Virus record (IMG/VR): IMGVR_UViG_3300028394_000180
Span: 1 to 36,085 of that record
Source of the DNA: a virus
DNA: 36,085 nucleotides
Reading direction: 5' to 3' (one strand)
Shown piece by piece: positions 8,241 through 15,784 of the stretch (position 1 is its first letter; every line of letters starts with the position of its first letter). The notes beneath the pieces are model-generated. The model was not told where the DNA came from, searched no databases, and saw only the letters and a list, made by a program, of their open reading frames with translations. The position numbers and the translations under genes are program-made.

Positions 8241-11200
8241 AGTGGTCTCTCTTCAAGGATTAGGTCGTCGCCAGATACTTCACCGCCTTCGGCTTTGTGG
8301 ACAGCTCCGCCCTTCTTTAAACCAAGCTTCTGCAACTCGGTCAGGATGTCTTCGGTGATCAACTGTGTGGGTGGGTTGCCGCGGGTGTAGTCCATGTAGC
8401 CCGGCATCCGCTTCTTCTCGCGCATGGTCTTATCAACAAAGTCCTTCATGACAAGGTTGCGCTCGACTGGGCTAAACGTCAGACCTAAGTCCTCGCCTTG
8501 CAGAATAGTCGGGAACGCTGGGTGCAAGTCAGGGCGATCAATGATTCCACCGCTCAATGTGAACAGGCGATTACCCAATGCACCAGTAGGTTGATCTATC
8601 AATGCTGGGTCGGTTGTGTTACGGATGATCTTGTCGTAGTCAATGATCTGACCCTTCTTACCGCCCACCTGTACACCGCCCATTAAGTTACCAGCAACGG
8701 AGCGACGACTAAACGTGTTAGCTATGTCTCTGAACTTTTTGTCCATGATGTCAACATCAGCGGGAAACACAGGATTACCCTTGTTGTCAATGGACGCGGC
8801 TAGGCGTGTATTGATTAAGTCGCGCAGTTCAGGCGGTAAATCACCACGCTTGGCGGCTTTCCTGAAGTCACCGTATAGCTTGTCAAACACCATCTGGTTG
8901 GACTGGTGCTGAGTAGGTGTACCGATCATAGCCGCATAGACAGCGTCGTCACCCTTCTTACCACCACCAAGGATAGTCTTAGCTGTGCCTGCGTTTTGAA
9001 CGCCCCATGCCGCCTCAGCCGCACGGTACTCGGGTTCGGTGAGTTGTAGGCTCGAGAAACCGGGGCCCCCTAAGTACCCACCACCAACCTTTGTGCGGTC
9101 AGACTGCGTGATCTTTAGTGGACGACCTTCAATCTTGCCTAGCGCCTCAGACGCTTTCATAGGCGTGACGTTCTTGATGCTTGCACCAACAGGCAGACCT
9201 TTGGTCAAGGGGCCAATTAGTGGGTAGGCTTGTGCGGCTATGCCTAATCCAAAAGCAGGCTCAGCAACGTCTTTGATTGCTTGGTAGTCAGGATGCAGGA
9301 CACTAAAGCCCATTTCATCTGGGCGTTCACCCATTAAGCCAGCCATAACGGCATAGGTCTTGGGATCTCTTAGCGTGTTCACGTCAGCTTGCTCAGCGCG
9401 CTTCTTAGCGGCGGCGTACTTCTTAGTGCCAGCTCCACCAAAGAACGGCTTGATGTCGTCCTCTGAGCCACCTTCTTTCATGCGCTTGTTGCCCAGCTCA
9501 AGCATCATGGTGTCAGGGTTGTTGGAGATGGAGACCTTGCCGCCACGCTTCATGCCTTCGGGTGCAGGAGGTAAGGATGGCGGAGTATTTACCGATTTGT
9601 TATATTGATCAATTAAATCGTAATACTCTTTATCCGTCACATATTTTGGAGCTTTAAACCCTGATTTTTCAATCTCCTGAGTTGCAAAGTTTGAAAAAGG
9701 TCTAAGACCAGTGTTTCGTAAGTCACCAACATCAGACCAATTACCGCTACGCACAAAGTCTTGCACGAATGGCAGATACTGTTCTTTTGGCTTGGCGTTC
9801 TGTTTGCCTTTAATTTGATTGATATAAAAGGGAATGTCACTCAATGCCATTCGAATCTGAATTTCCTTGACATCGGCGTCTGTGTAGCCGTTAGGCAACA
9901 ACTTTGCCTCTTTTAAAGCCGCATCCTTGTACGGAATTAAATCTTTCTCGTATATAGGTTTAAATACTTGTCCAGTTTCAATGGTGACATGTGGCTCGCC
10001 TTTAGAGTCAATCAATGAGTAGACTTTAGCTTTACCGCTCTTTATTTTTTCCCAACCGCCAAGACCGTAGCCAGAGTAACCACTGTCACCTGAGCCTTTA
10101 GTCCAATCAGGATGACCTTCTGGTGGCTCGTAGCCGCGGACTGAGTGACCCATGGCGTCTGACTCAGCGGCAAAGTCGCCGGGGCGGTTCAGCTCCACCC
10201 ACTTTAACCCTTCTGGGTATTCTTTGTAAACAGGCAACTCAGAGCGAGCGGTCAACCGCGCCTCGTCCATCTTCTTGGCAAGCTCTTGGTCATACTCAAA
10301 GGTGCGGCGTACTGCCTGCTCCATGCTGACCTTGTTGAGTTGCTCAGGGCGAATGCGACCAGCGGCTACGTCTTCACGCAAGACATCAATGATGTGGTCA
10401 AATCCCAAGTCGTACGTTGAGCCTGAGTACAGCCTTGTCTCTGGGTCAAGCTTACTGACAAACGGATTGGCTTCACCAGCTCGCTTTTCAAACCCTTGCT
10501 CTCTTGCCATCAATCCATACAGATTATCTTTTAGCTCAGCAAACTTTGTATCACCTAAAATTTCAGCCTTCTGAATAGGAGGCATCTTCATAAGCATTTC
10601 AACTTCTTTTGGGTTGAAATCTTTGTTGCCTACGTGTTCACCCATGCGAACCAGAAAGTCTTGATCAAGCTTTTTCAGGTGATCGTTCATCTCAGTTCTA
10701 GCCTGATCAAGCTTAGCGGAAAGGCCCGACATCTCCTGTATCTTGCCAGCCTTAGTAACCCTGATCGCATCATCGGATATGTTCTCCCACTGCTTAGCAA
10801 GCTCAGACTTGCCCATGCCCTCAGCAGGGTAGCCTTCTGCCTTACGTATGGCTTGCAGGTATTCCATGCGATCTGGGTCGTTATTCAGCGGGGTGTGAAC
10901 TATGCCCTCTTCAGCCAGCTTGCGAACTGGGTCATCGCGTGTACCCATTTCCTTTTTGACGTAGTTAGTCAAGTTGCTGTCAATCCACTTATCAACCGCG
11001 GCTTCACCCTTAGTTACGTCAAGCATACGTTGAACACGGTCTCGCTGGTCTTGGTTCAGTGTTGGATCGTTCAGCAACTCTTCGTGCTTAGGTATGCGTT
11101 CGGCTGGTGTCTCACCAACAAATGTGCTTGTCTTAAGCCTCTGTAGATTGTCTTCAGGAGTTACGATCTGACCTTTACCACCACCTAGCCAATTACCGCC

Positions 11201-11866
11201 GTAGGGCTTGATCACGTTGGACTGCGTGTTAGCGCCCATCGCCATGACCATCTCACGAGGCAGACCACCACGCTCTAAGGCGCCCTTGACGACGGGCTCC
11301 ATGGCGCTCTCAAGCTTCCTGCCTACCTGCTCTGCACCCTTACCAGCCACTCGCATAGCTTGGGACGTGGCTGGGCCCGTCAGGTACTGCAAAGCCACAG
11401 CCTCTGGCATCAACGGTGGAATCTTGTAGTCTGTCTCAAGGCTACCAAGTAAGTCGCCAATGTCCTGTGCATACTCATACGCCAAAGGTTGCTCAGGCTT
11501 GTACAGGCGCTCCTGCATGAACTTGTCAGCCGCCTCGTCGCCCTTGAAAATGCGAGTAGGGATTGAGTTGATGCCCTGCGTCAAAGCTGAGCCAAGGAAC
11601 CTGCCAGCCTGTACGCCTCCAGCCAGCTTCTCAAGCGGGGATCTGTCAGCCTGTTGCTGGCGCCTAAGTTGGGCATCACGCTCAGCCATGCGTCTGCTTA
11701 GCTCAAGGTTTTCCTTAGTGGGAACGCTTAAATCAACGTCGCCGTACTGGGGCAGATCCATCGCTCTGGGATCTTCAACGAAGGCTGGTGGCTGAGCCGA
11801 TCTGAAGTTCTTAGCTATGTTTCGCCCAACTCGTGGGTAGAACGCTGGTGTGTTTTCGTCAGCCAT
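8237..11866 (-). CDS. Giant polyvalent-type protein, 1209 aa
   Basis: This is the second multidomain giant between large terminase and portal. Residues about 560-700 carry FAAESDAMGHSVRGY, then KVYSLIDSKGEPHVTIETG and QIKGKQNAKPKEQYLPFVQDF. This is a module of phage polyvalent/PcfJ-like proteins in which 'PH-TiE' and 'QiKGKqN-kP' are conserved. Residues about 915-1000 contain DRTKVGGGYLGGPG and IGTPTQHQSNQMVFDKLY, another module common in these proteins. Near residue 780 it has GGKVSISNNPDTMMLELGNK, very similar to the tail of the 934-aa neighbour. The C-terminus ends in GGAVHKAEGGEV. The exact domain families need a profile search. Delivery with the DNA and activity on host targets is inferred. 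The ribosome site before ATG 11866 is weak (GGGAT). Confidence 0.6.
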   Translation of the reverse strand: MADENTPAFYPRVGRNIAKNFRSAQPPAFVEDPRAMDLPQYGDVDLSVPTKENLELSRRMAERDAQLRRQQQADRSPLEKLAGGVQAGRFLGSALTQGINSIPTRIFKGDEAADKFMQERLYKPEQPLAYEYAQDIGDLLGSLETDYKIPPLMPEAVALQYLTGPATSQAMRVAGKGAEQVGRKLESAMEPVVKGALERGGLPREMVMAMGANTQSNVIKPYGGNWLGGGKGQIVTPEDNLQRLKTSTFVGETPAERIPKHEELLNDPTLNQDQRDRVQRMLDVTKGEAAVDKWIDSNLTNYVKKEMGTRDDPVRKLAEEGIVHTPLNNDPDRMEYLQAIRKAEGYPAEGMGKSELAKQWENISDDAIRVTKAGKIQEMSGLSAKLDQARTEMNDHLKKLDQDFLVRMGEHVGNKDFNPKEVEMLMKMPPIQKAEILGDTKFAELKDNLYGLMAREQGFEKRAGEANPFVSKLDPETRLYSGSTYDLGFDHIIDVLREDVAAGRIRPEQLNKVSMEQAVRRTFEYDQELAKKMDEARLTARSELPVYKEYPEGLKWVELNRPGDFAAESDAMGHSVRGYEPPEGHPDWTKGSGDSGYSGYGLGGWEKIKSGKAKVYSLIDSKGEPHVTIETGQVFKPIYEKDLIPYKDAALKEAKLLPNGYTDADVKEIQIRMALSDIPFYINQIKGKQNAKPKEQYLPFVQDFVRSGNWSDVGDLRNTGLRPFSNFATQEIEKSGFKAPKYVTDKEYYDLIDQYNKSVNTPPSLPPAPEGMKRGGKVSISNNPDTMMLELGNKRMKEGGSEDDIKPFFGGAGTKKYAAAKKRAEQADVNTLRDPKTYAVMAGLMGERPDEMGFSVLHPDYQAIKDVAEPAFGLGIAAQAYPLIGPLTKGLPVGASIKNVTPMKASEALGKIEGRPLKITQSDRTKVGGGYLGGPGFSSLQLTEPEYRAAEAAWGVQNAGTAKTILGGGKKGDDAVYAAMIGTPTQHQSNQMVFDKLYGDFRKAAKRGDLPPELRDLINTRLAASIDNKGNPVFPADVDIMDKKFRDIANTFSRRSVAGNLMGGVQVGGKKGQIIDYDKIIRNTTDPALIDQPTGALGNRLFTLSGGIIDRPDLHPAFPTILQGEDLGLTFSPVERNLVMKDFVDKTMREKKRMPGYMDYTRGNPPTQLITEDILTELQKLGLKKGGAVHKAEGGEVSGDDLILEERPL

Positions 11867-11869
11867 GGC

Positions 11870-11929
11870 TTATCCCGCTGAGTTGCTGTTGCCCCAATGA
11901 TACCTTGGGTGTAGCCGTTCGTCCATCAT
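11870..11929 (-). CDS. Possible 19-residue peptide between terL and the giant gene
   Basis: An ATG overlaps the large-terminase stop (ATGATG over TGA) and opens a 19-codon frame, MMDERLHPRYHWGNSNSAG, closing with TAA three bases before the next gene's ATG. It tiles the only gap in this part of the operon with coupling geometry at both ends. Its length makes chance a real alternative. No function can be assigned. Confidence 0.3.
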   Translation of the reverse strand: MMDERLHPRYHWGNSNSAG

Positions 11930-13362
11930 GCTGAATACGGGTTCTCACGCTTCTTAGCCATTCCGCTATCCGCATAGTCGTCGTCGTCATAGTCGTCCCG
12001 TGGGGCGCCATCGATGTCCAGCCACCCAGCATCACGTAGGAACCGTAGACCTTGGGTGCAGGCGTCCACGAAGTCGTCGTGCGTTGAGTCAGGGAAGCTA
12101 CATATCTGGCTGACCATGCCCTCAGCCCAGTCCTTGACGTAGCCCTTCCTGACACTGCTCTCAGGGATCCATACACGCCCAGCGGCAATGATATTGGACA
12201 CGATGTTAAGGCGTTGGAGCTTGTCCGCACGACCGGGGTTGTACGCTCTTACAGGCAAGTGCCCACGTTGCAAGTCTTGGATCAAGGATATGCCGGCGGA
12301 CTTGTCCTCTACGAGGATCAGGTCAACACGCTTCTTGTCCTTGCCCTCACCGTACACCACGTCGTACTCCTCGATCACCTTGGGGCGCAGGTCTGGGTAC
12401 TGAAGCCTGTCCTGCCAGCAGTCGATCACCATGGCGGACATGGGGCCGTCCAGTGGCTTGAACACACCGAACGTGATAGCCGCTGTCGGATCGTTGGCGG
12501 TCTTCTCTGACGTTGCGCAGTCGTATGACTGGATGATGTACTCGAACTTCGGGAACGGCATGTTTGGCGCCCACAGCTTGAACATGTCGCGCTTGACAAT
12601 CCCTGACTCTTCTGGGTCTATCAGCTCTGCGTGGATCTCCTGCCTTCCTATGGTGGTTCCTTCATAGCTAAGGATCTGCTTCTGAAAGCTTGGGGCGAGG
12701 TTAGCTAGGTTGACGTAGGTAGATGCCGTCGTAAGGGCTACGTCGTCTCCTTCACGCCCTACAAGCTCTACGATCAGGTCTTTGGGTCGTGGGGTGGTCG
12801 TGGCAAGGATCTGTGTCCTGCCATCAGCCTTCTTGAGTCGGACGGCAAACTGTATGTTGTACCAAGCCTCGTCAAGAAAGTCCCAAGCGGCAAGCTCGTC
12901 TAACCAAGCACCGTGATACTGACCACCGCGGAAACGATCAGGCTCATTGGCTGAGATGCCTTTGATCAGGCTCCCGTTGACCAGCACGATCTCATGCAGG
13001 GCTTTGTTGTAGTCCCTAATCAGGATTGGAGGGATGACGGCGATCAGACCTGACTCACCCTCAAAACAGGTTGCTCTAACGTCCATCGATGTAGGAGCTG
13101 AGACCAGCCATCGAGTGTTGGCGTTCCGCCATGCCCACCACCAAAGCTGTTCAGCCGCGGTACGGGTCTTGCCAGCTCCACGACCAGCCAGCATGAGCCA
13201 GATAGACCACCATGTACCTTGGGGTAGCTTTTGGTGATCAAACGCGCCTGAGAGCCATTTAGAGCGCTTGGCATAGGCTATGTTGTGGTAGACGTTCATC
13301 CGCTTGCGCAGTTCCTCGTCACCAAGGACGTCCAACACCTCCTGATCTATGACATCACTCAT
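11926..13362 (-). CDS. terL: Terminase large subunit (packaging ATPase-nuclease), 478 aa
   Basis: The protein cuts concatemeric DNA and pumps it into the prohead through the portal. The ATPase domain shows a Walker A motif GRGAGKT (residues 60-66), a Walker B WLDE with catalytic Glu156, and a coupling motif ILATTTPRP (about 186-193). The RNase H-like nuclease domain has acidic residues in SYDCATS (Asp281), LVEDKSAG (Glu352/Asp353) and STHDDFVDA (Asp429/430). Size and motif order are normal for a complete enzyme. A run of Asp residues near the C-terminus (DDYDDDDYAD) is unusual and may be a linker. Its ATG overlaps the small subunit stop by 4 nt. Confidence 0.93.
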   Translation of the reverse strand: MSDVIDQEVLDVLGDEELRKRMNVYHNIAYAKRSKWLSGAFDHQKLPQGTWWSIWLMLAGRGAGKTRTAAEQLWWWAWRNANTRWLVSAPTSMDVRATCFEGESGLIAVIPPILIRDYNKALHEIVLVNGSLIKGISANEPDRFRGGQYHGAWLDELAAWDFLDEAWYNIQFAVRLKKADGRTQILATTTPRPKDLIVELVGREGDDVALTTASTYVNLANLAPSFQKQILSYEGTTIGRQEIHAELIDPEESGIVKRDMFKLWAPNMPFPKFEYIIQSYDCATSEKTANDPTAAITFGVFKPLDGPMSAMVIDCWQDRLQYPDLRPKVIEEYDVVYGEGKDKKRVDLILVEDKSAGISLIQDLQRGHLPVRAYNPGRADKLQRLNIVSNIIAAGRVWIPESSVRKGYVKDWAEGMVSQICSFPDSTHDDFVDACTQGLRFLRDAGWLDIDGAPRDDYDDDDYADSGMAKKRENPYSA

Positions 13363-13916
13363 GAACCAATTCGCATCAGTTCAAGGCGCTGAATAGCGGC
13401 GTCCATCATGTCCTTTACGTCCACATCGATCACCATGGGATCAAACGTCTGCTCAGGTTGCTTCTGCTCACCGTACTTCTTAGGCGCCATACGAGCGGCT
13501 GTCCACTTGCGGGTGTCAACCCTAAGCTTCATCCACGCCACGTAGGAGGAGTCGAACTTGACCTCGACCAGCTCTCCCTTGTTGTTTGTGATATGGCTCA
13601 GCTCAGGCGGCTGGTCAACAATGTCGATCAGCTCATCAAACTGAGTTTCTGCTTGAATTTCACGTGCGCGTGTGTATTGCTCCAGAAAAGCAGGCTTGGT
13701 GGTCAACCACGACATCACGCTTGAGAGGCTCGGCATATTCTCACTCAAGCAGATCTTGCGTAAGCTCTCACCTAATCCTAGTCTTGTACATATATCGTTA
13801 GCTAGCTCTTCTGTGTAAATGGACGGTCTGCCTATCTTTGGCTCTTCTTTTGTTTGCGGCTCAACTGTCACATCGGCGACTGGGTCGCTGGGAAGACTCT
13901 TTTGTTTCTTTGCCAT
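13359..13916 (-). CDS. terS: Terminase small subunit, 185 aa
   Basis: After a basic/low-complexity N-terminus, the sequence GRPSIYTEELANDICTRLGL continues into GESLRKICLSENMPSLSSVM. This is the N-terminal DNA-binding helix-turn-helix of Sf6/phage-type small terminases. A helical segment (ARE-QAETQFDELIDIVDQPPE) follows, as in the oligomerisation region of that family. It recognises the packaging site and loads the large subunit. A GTG lies directly in front of the ATG (13919), but ATG 13916 is at the better 7-nt distance from AAAGGAG. It is directly upstream of and overlapping terL. Confidence 0.85.
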   Translation of the reverse strand: MAKKQKSLPSDPVADVTVEPQTKEEPKIGRPSIYTEELANDICTRLGLGESLRKICLSENMPSLSSVMSWLTTKPAFLEQYTRAREIQAETQFDELIDIVDQPPELSHITNNKGELVEVKFDSSYVAWMKLRVDTRKWTAARMAPKKYGEQKQPEQTFDPMVIDVDVKDMMDAAIQRLELMRIGS

Positions 13917-13919
13917 CAC

Positions 13920-13967
13920 TGAACTCCTTTAACGCAAAGTTTAACGGATCTTTGTGATTGTATGCAA
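13920..13967 (-). promoter_or_regulatory. Possible promoter/operator in front of terS
   Basis: This short A+T-rich gap is the only intergenic space at the border of the packaging module. On the minus strand a TACAAT -10-like box (13957-13962) is followed by CTTTGCGTTAAAG (13927-13939). That sequence matches the palindrome at the repressor promoter (CTTTAATTTAAAG, 19396-19408) at 10 of 13 positions. No good -35 box is visible. A late or internal promoter under repressor control is possible but weakly supported. Confidence 0.3.
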
Positions 13968-14135
13968 TCAGTCTCCCAATCCCCTCATGATCCTTCTATC
14001 CATGTCTTTGATGGTTAGCTTGAATTCTTTGTTTTGTTTCTCTAGGTTTGCGGCTTTTGTTTGGGCGTACTTCAGCTTTGACTCCAGCTCTTGCACCTTA
14101 ACCTGTAGCTCTGCAATCGTTTCCTGCTCAGTCAT
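13968..14135 (-). CDS. Small coiled-coil protein, 55 aa
   Basis: A complete frame, MTEQETIAELQVKVQELESK and onward, is overlapped at its start by the stop of the preceding gene (ATGA). Residues 3-48 form an uninterrupted charged helix with heptad-like Leu/Val/Ile spacing (IAEL-VKV-EL-SKLKYA), so a short coiled coil is expected. The C-terminus is basic (DRRIMRGLGD). It resembles the tiny leader-like coiled-coil proteins found before terminase genes in some phages, but I cannot name a family. Confidence 0.65.
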   Translation of the reverse strand: MTEQETIAELQVKVQELESKLKYAQTKAANLEKQNKEFKLTIKDMDRRIMRGLGD

Positions 14136-14368
14136 TCTTCATCCCAAAAGTCTTGAGACCAAGCCAGTACAGGGGTCTCTAATCCCAAGTAGCCGCCCTC
14201 GATGTTGAACTCGATGAACTCTCTGGCTTCGTCAGAGCTTATGCCATCCTTCATAAGGATTTCCCTTATCTTTTCGGCGTCGTACACCAGCACCTGAACC
14301 TGTTGGCTGTCTCTCCATATCATCGCAGGGCCAATGATCGCTTCATCGTAGCCTTCGTACTTGATCAT
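14132..14368 (-). CDS. Hypothetical protein, 78 aa
   Basis: The protein begins MIKYEGYDEAIIGPAMIWRD and reads as a compact alpha/beta domain: strands around IIGPAMIW and VQVLVYDAEKI, then helices DEAREFIEFNIEG. 'GPA-iW--g-----lVYd--kiie-L---dgms-eEA-Efi-fNie-ayvG--tPi' is a pattern I associate with short conserved phage proteins of unknown function. It is coupled at both ends by ATGA overlaps. Confidence 0.65.
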   Translation of the reverse strand: MIKYEGYDEAIIGPAMIWRDSQQVQVLVYDAEKIREILMKDGISSDEAREFIEFNIEGGYLGLETPVLAWSQDFWDEE

Positions 14369-14565
14369 CGCTTGAGTCCTCGTACGTATGCCGCAAAGCT
14401 TTGTGTTGTATCCCCACCGTTGCGCATCTTGTCGAACTCGAGCGCTACCTCTTCCAAGGTATCGTTCCTGATCTTGTTTGTGATGGGGTCGAGCTGGCGT
14501 TCAATCATCTGCCTTTTGCGCCAGCCTAGCGCCCTCTCCCAGATGTTTAGTTCTGTTTCGCTCAT
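14365..14565 (-). CDS. Hypothetical protein, 66 aa
   Basis: This small, charged, helical protein begins MSETELNIWERALGWRKRQM. It contains DTLEEVALEFDKMRNGGDTTQSFAAYVRGLK, a layout seen in small phage proteins of unknown role. Stop and start overlap the neighbours by 4 nt, so it is translated as part of the chain. No catalytic or metal-binding residues stand out. Confidence 0.65.
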   Translation of the reverse strand: MSETELNIWERALGWRKRQMIERQLDPITNKIRNDTLEEVALEFDKMRNGGDTTQSFAAYVRGLKR

Positions 14566-14819
14566 GAGTTTTTCTCCAGTATTGCGGCTTCAATCTTCCT
14601 TGCCCACTCGAGAACCATGATCATGTTCCAATTGGCGCTTTCAGGCGTAACACCTAAGGCTTTTTGGATCTCTTTGTCCGTCAGGCTTTTCCAAGAGCGA
14701 ACGTACTCCTGAATGTCGTCGTCCTCATCCCTTCGTTTCGTGAAGTGATAGGGTTGCCCCTTCATGGCGTTCTCACGCTCTATGCGCGTAAACTCGTCGT
14801 CTTCATCAGTATGAATCAT
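14562..14819 (-). CDS. Hypothetical protein, 85 aa
   Basis: The N-terminal half is very acidic (DEDDEFTRIERENA, RRDEDDDIQEYV). The C-terminal half is helical (KSLTDKEIQKALGV, WNMIMVLEWARKIEAAILEKN), ending in a motif '-a-eLArkIEaaiLEKN' seen in small phage proteins near replication genes. The start is ATG 14819 behind GGGAAAAG. It overlaps the upstream wHTH-like gene by 14 nt. Function unknown. Confidence 0.6.
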   Translation of the reverse strand: MIHTDEDDEFTRIERENAMKGQPYHFTKRRDEDDDIQEYVRSWKSLTDKEIQKALGVTPESANWNMIMVLEWARKIEAAILEKNS

Positions 14820-15054
14820 TGCTTTTCCCGTCTGGTCTTGGACAATCTGTTGGTGGGATGCAGATACACCAAACGGCTTTATATTGCCCCCTTGGCGCCA
14901 CTTCCCATCGATCTATGTACACGTCAGGCATATTCTTAAGACTCTTCCTGACGTTGTACTTTGATCTGTCCAACAGTTCTGATAAATCTTCTAAAGTTGC
15001 TCCATCAGGTATTCCGCGAAGCGTAACCCGTATGCTCTTGATCAAAGACAGCAT
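14806..15054 (-). CDS. Small winged-helix-like DNA-binding candidate, 82 aa
   Basis: Residues about 15-45 (IPDGATLEDLSELLDRSKYN, then VRKSLKNMP) read as helix-turn-helix: a helix beginning with TLEDLSELL, a turn, and a recognition-type helix SKYNVRKSLKNM. The following strand pair (VYIDRWEVAPRGQYKAVWCI) could be the wing. This small wHTH layout is frequent in phage regulators and host-takeover proteins. The ATG shares one base with the stop of the 59-aa gene upstream. A DNA-binding role is an inference from pattern only. Confidence 0.5.
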   Translation of the reverse strand: MLSLIKSIRVTLRGIPDGATLEDLSELLDRSKYNVRKSLKNMPDVYIDRWEVAPRGQYKAVWCICIPPTDCPRPDGKSNDSY

Positions 15055-15233
15055 CAGGAAGCCCCTTTATCGGGCGTTTGAGCCGTTTTCTGGTCGAGTT
15101 GAGGGTCAAGGTGCTTGAGGAGCTGTTGAAGGTTTATAGGGGCTATTTTCTCGAGGCGCCTGATTTCGGTCAAAACGCAGTCCACACCTGCGTTGAAACC
15201 TTTGATGTATGGGCTCATGTTGGTCTCGCTCAT
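15054..15233 (-). CDS. Small protein, 59 aa
   Basis: A complete frame, MSETNMSPYIKGFNAGVDCV and onward, tiles the gap between the 64-aa and 82-aa genes. Its start overlaps the upstream stop by 4 nt, and its stop shares one base with the next ATG (TGATG). 'Y--GFNaG-d-vL-ei-rl' recalls short helical proteins with a 'GFNaG' motif found in phage gene strings. The C-terminal part is polar. Function unknown. Coupling geometry is the main evidence. Confidence 0.6.
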   Translation of the reverse strand: MSETNMSPYIKGFNAGVDCVLTEIRRLEKIAPINLQQLLKHLDPQLDQKTAQTPDKGAS

Positions 15234-15424
15234 GCTGGCACCTCTTGAGCCAAGATAGCCTGCAAGCCTGCAAGAATTTGCTCAGCTTCTGTACGAGTCA
15301 GGGTGGTGTGGGCTGTACACCCACGCAGTTGCAAGTGGAGCCAAACCCCTCCCTCGTCCCACTGACAGACTGTTACGCGATGACCACATTCGGTGGTGAC
15401 GGTTGTTTCTTGTTCAAGTTTCAT
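15230..15424 (-). CDS. Hypothetical protein with a Cys/His pair, 64 aa
   Basis: A longer in-frame start exists at 15457, but ATG 15424 overlaps the upstream stop as ATGA and gives the natural protein MKLEQETTVTTECGHRVTVC. Residues 'T-ECGH-VtVcqWdeGGVWLHLQLRG' form short beta strands. The C-terminal helix (LTRTEAEQILAGLQAILAQ) is a common 'E-a-qlLagLqail' ending in small phage proteins. CGH and the following Cys could bind metal, but there are too few ligands for a clear zinc site. Confidence 0.6.
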   Translation of the reverse strand: MKLEQETTVTTECGHRVTVCQWDEGGVWLHLQLRGCTAHTTLTRTEAEQILAGLQAILAQEVPA

Positions 15425-15690
15425 GTTGTCACCATTTTGGCTTGCATTTCTTCCCACTCTTTTACGGTCAGCATCTTTACTTCTGTTTCATCCCAACGAC
15501 TAAAGTGATGAAATGCTTCGCAAGCTTGCTTGATGGTCAATGGCAGGGTAGGTCTCCACATTTTTAATGCGCCCACATAAGTGTCCCTACGGATCACGAT
15601 CCACTCTTTGCGACCGTTAGGGTTTGAGCCAACACCACGGTTTCTGCGTGATGTGCGGACTATGGTCCCACATGCTGATGAATATGTCAT
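15421..15690 (-). CDS. Hypothetical protein, 89 aa, first gene after a hairpin promoter
   Basis: A TTG five codons upstream is open, but ATG 15690 is chosen because GAAGGAAA lies 6-7 nt before it. The protein MTYSSACGTIVRTSRRNRGV has a basic N-terminal half, then strand-helix elements (WIVIRRDTYVGALKMW), and LTVKEWEEMQAKMVTT at the end. I do not recognise the family. It is the first gene of a transcription unit starting at the promoter/hairpin element at 15706-15740. Confidence 0.6.
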   Translation of the reverse strand: MTYSSACGTIVRTSRRNRGVGSNPNGRKEWIVIRRDTYVGALKMWRPTLPLTIKQACEAFHHFSRWDETEVKMLTVKEWEEMQAKMVTT

Positions 15691-15705
15691 TTTGATTTCC
15701 TTCAA

Positions 15706-15740
15706 GTAACCGCCTTATTGGCGTAAATGAATTGTAACAC
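15706..15740 (-). promoter_or_regulatory. Promoter with 5'-terminal hairpin, copy 1
   Basis: Read on the minus strand: an extended -10 box GTGTTACAAT (15731-15740), 7 nt (15724-15730), a perfect 4-bp stem CGCC/GGCG with loop AATAA (15711-15723), then GTTAC. The transcript should start at or next to the first stem base, so the hairpin would cap the mRNA. Copies at 16.53 kb and 19.47 kb have the same geometry with different stem sequence. The -35 region is poor, as expected for an extended -10 promoter. Confidence 0.65.
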
Positions 15741-15759
15741 TAAATTAAAACGGGTTGGA

Positions 15760-15776
15760 GTAGGGACTTTCCCTAC
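15760..15776 (-). terminator. Stem-loop after the papain-like gene, possible terminator
   Basis: GTAGGGA and TCCCTAC form a 7-bp perfect stem with a 3-nt loop, 8 bases beyond the stop of the gene at 15785. A T-run (TTTT) on the minus strand starts only about 9 nt after the stem, so an intrinsic terminator would be weak. It sits directly upstream of the copy-1 promoter, where separation of two transcription units would make sense. Confidence 0.4.
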
Positions 15777-15784
15777 CCCTTGTT

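Noticed and set aside
10634-11146. 170-codon plus-strand frame
   Set aside because: Shadow of the 1209-aa gene; hydrophobic residues arise from antisense codons.
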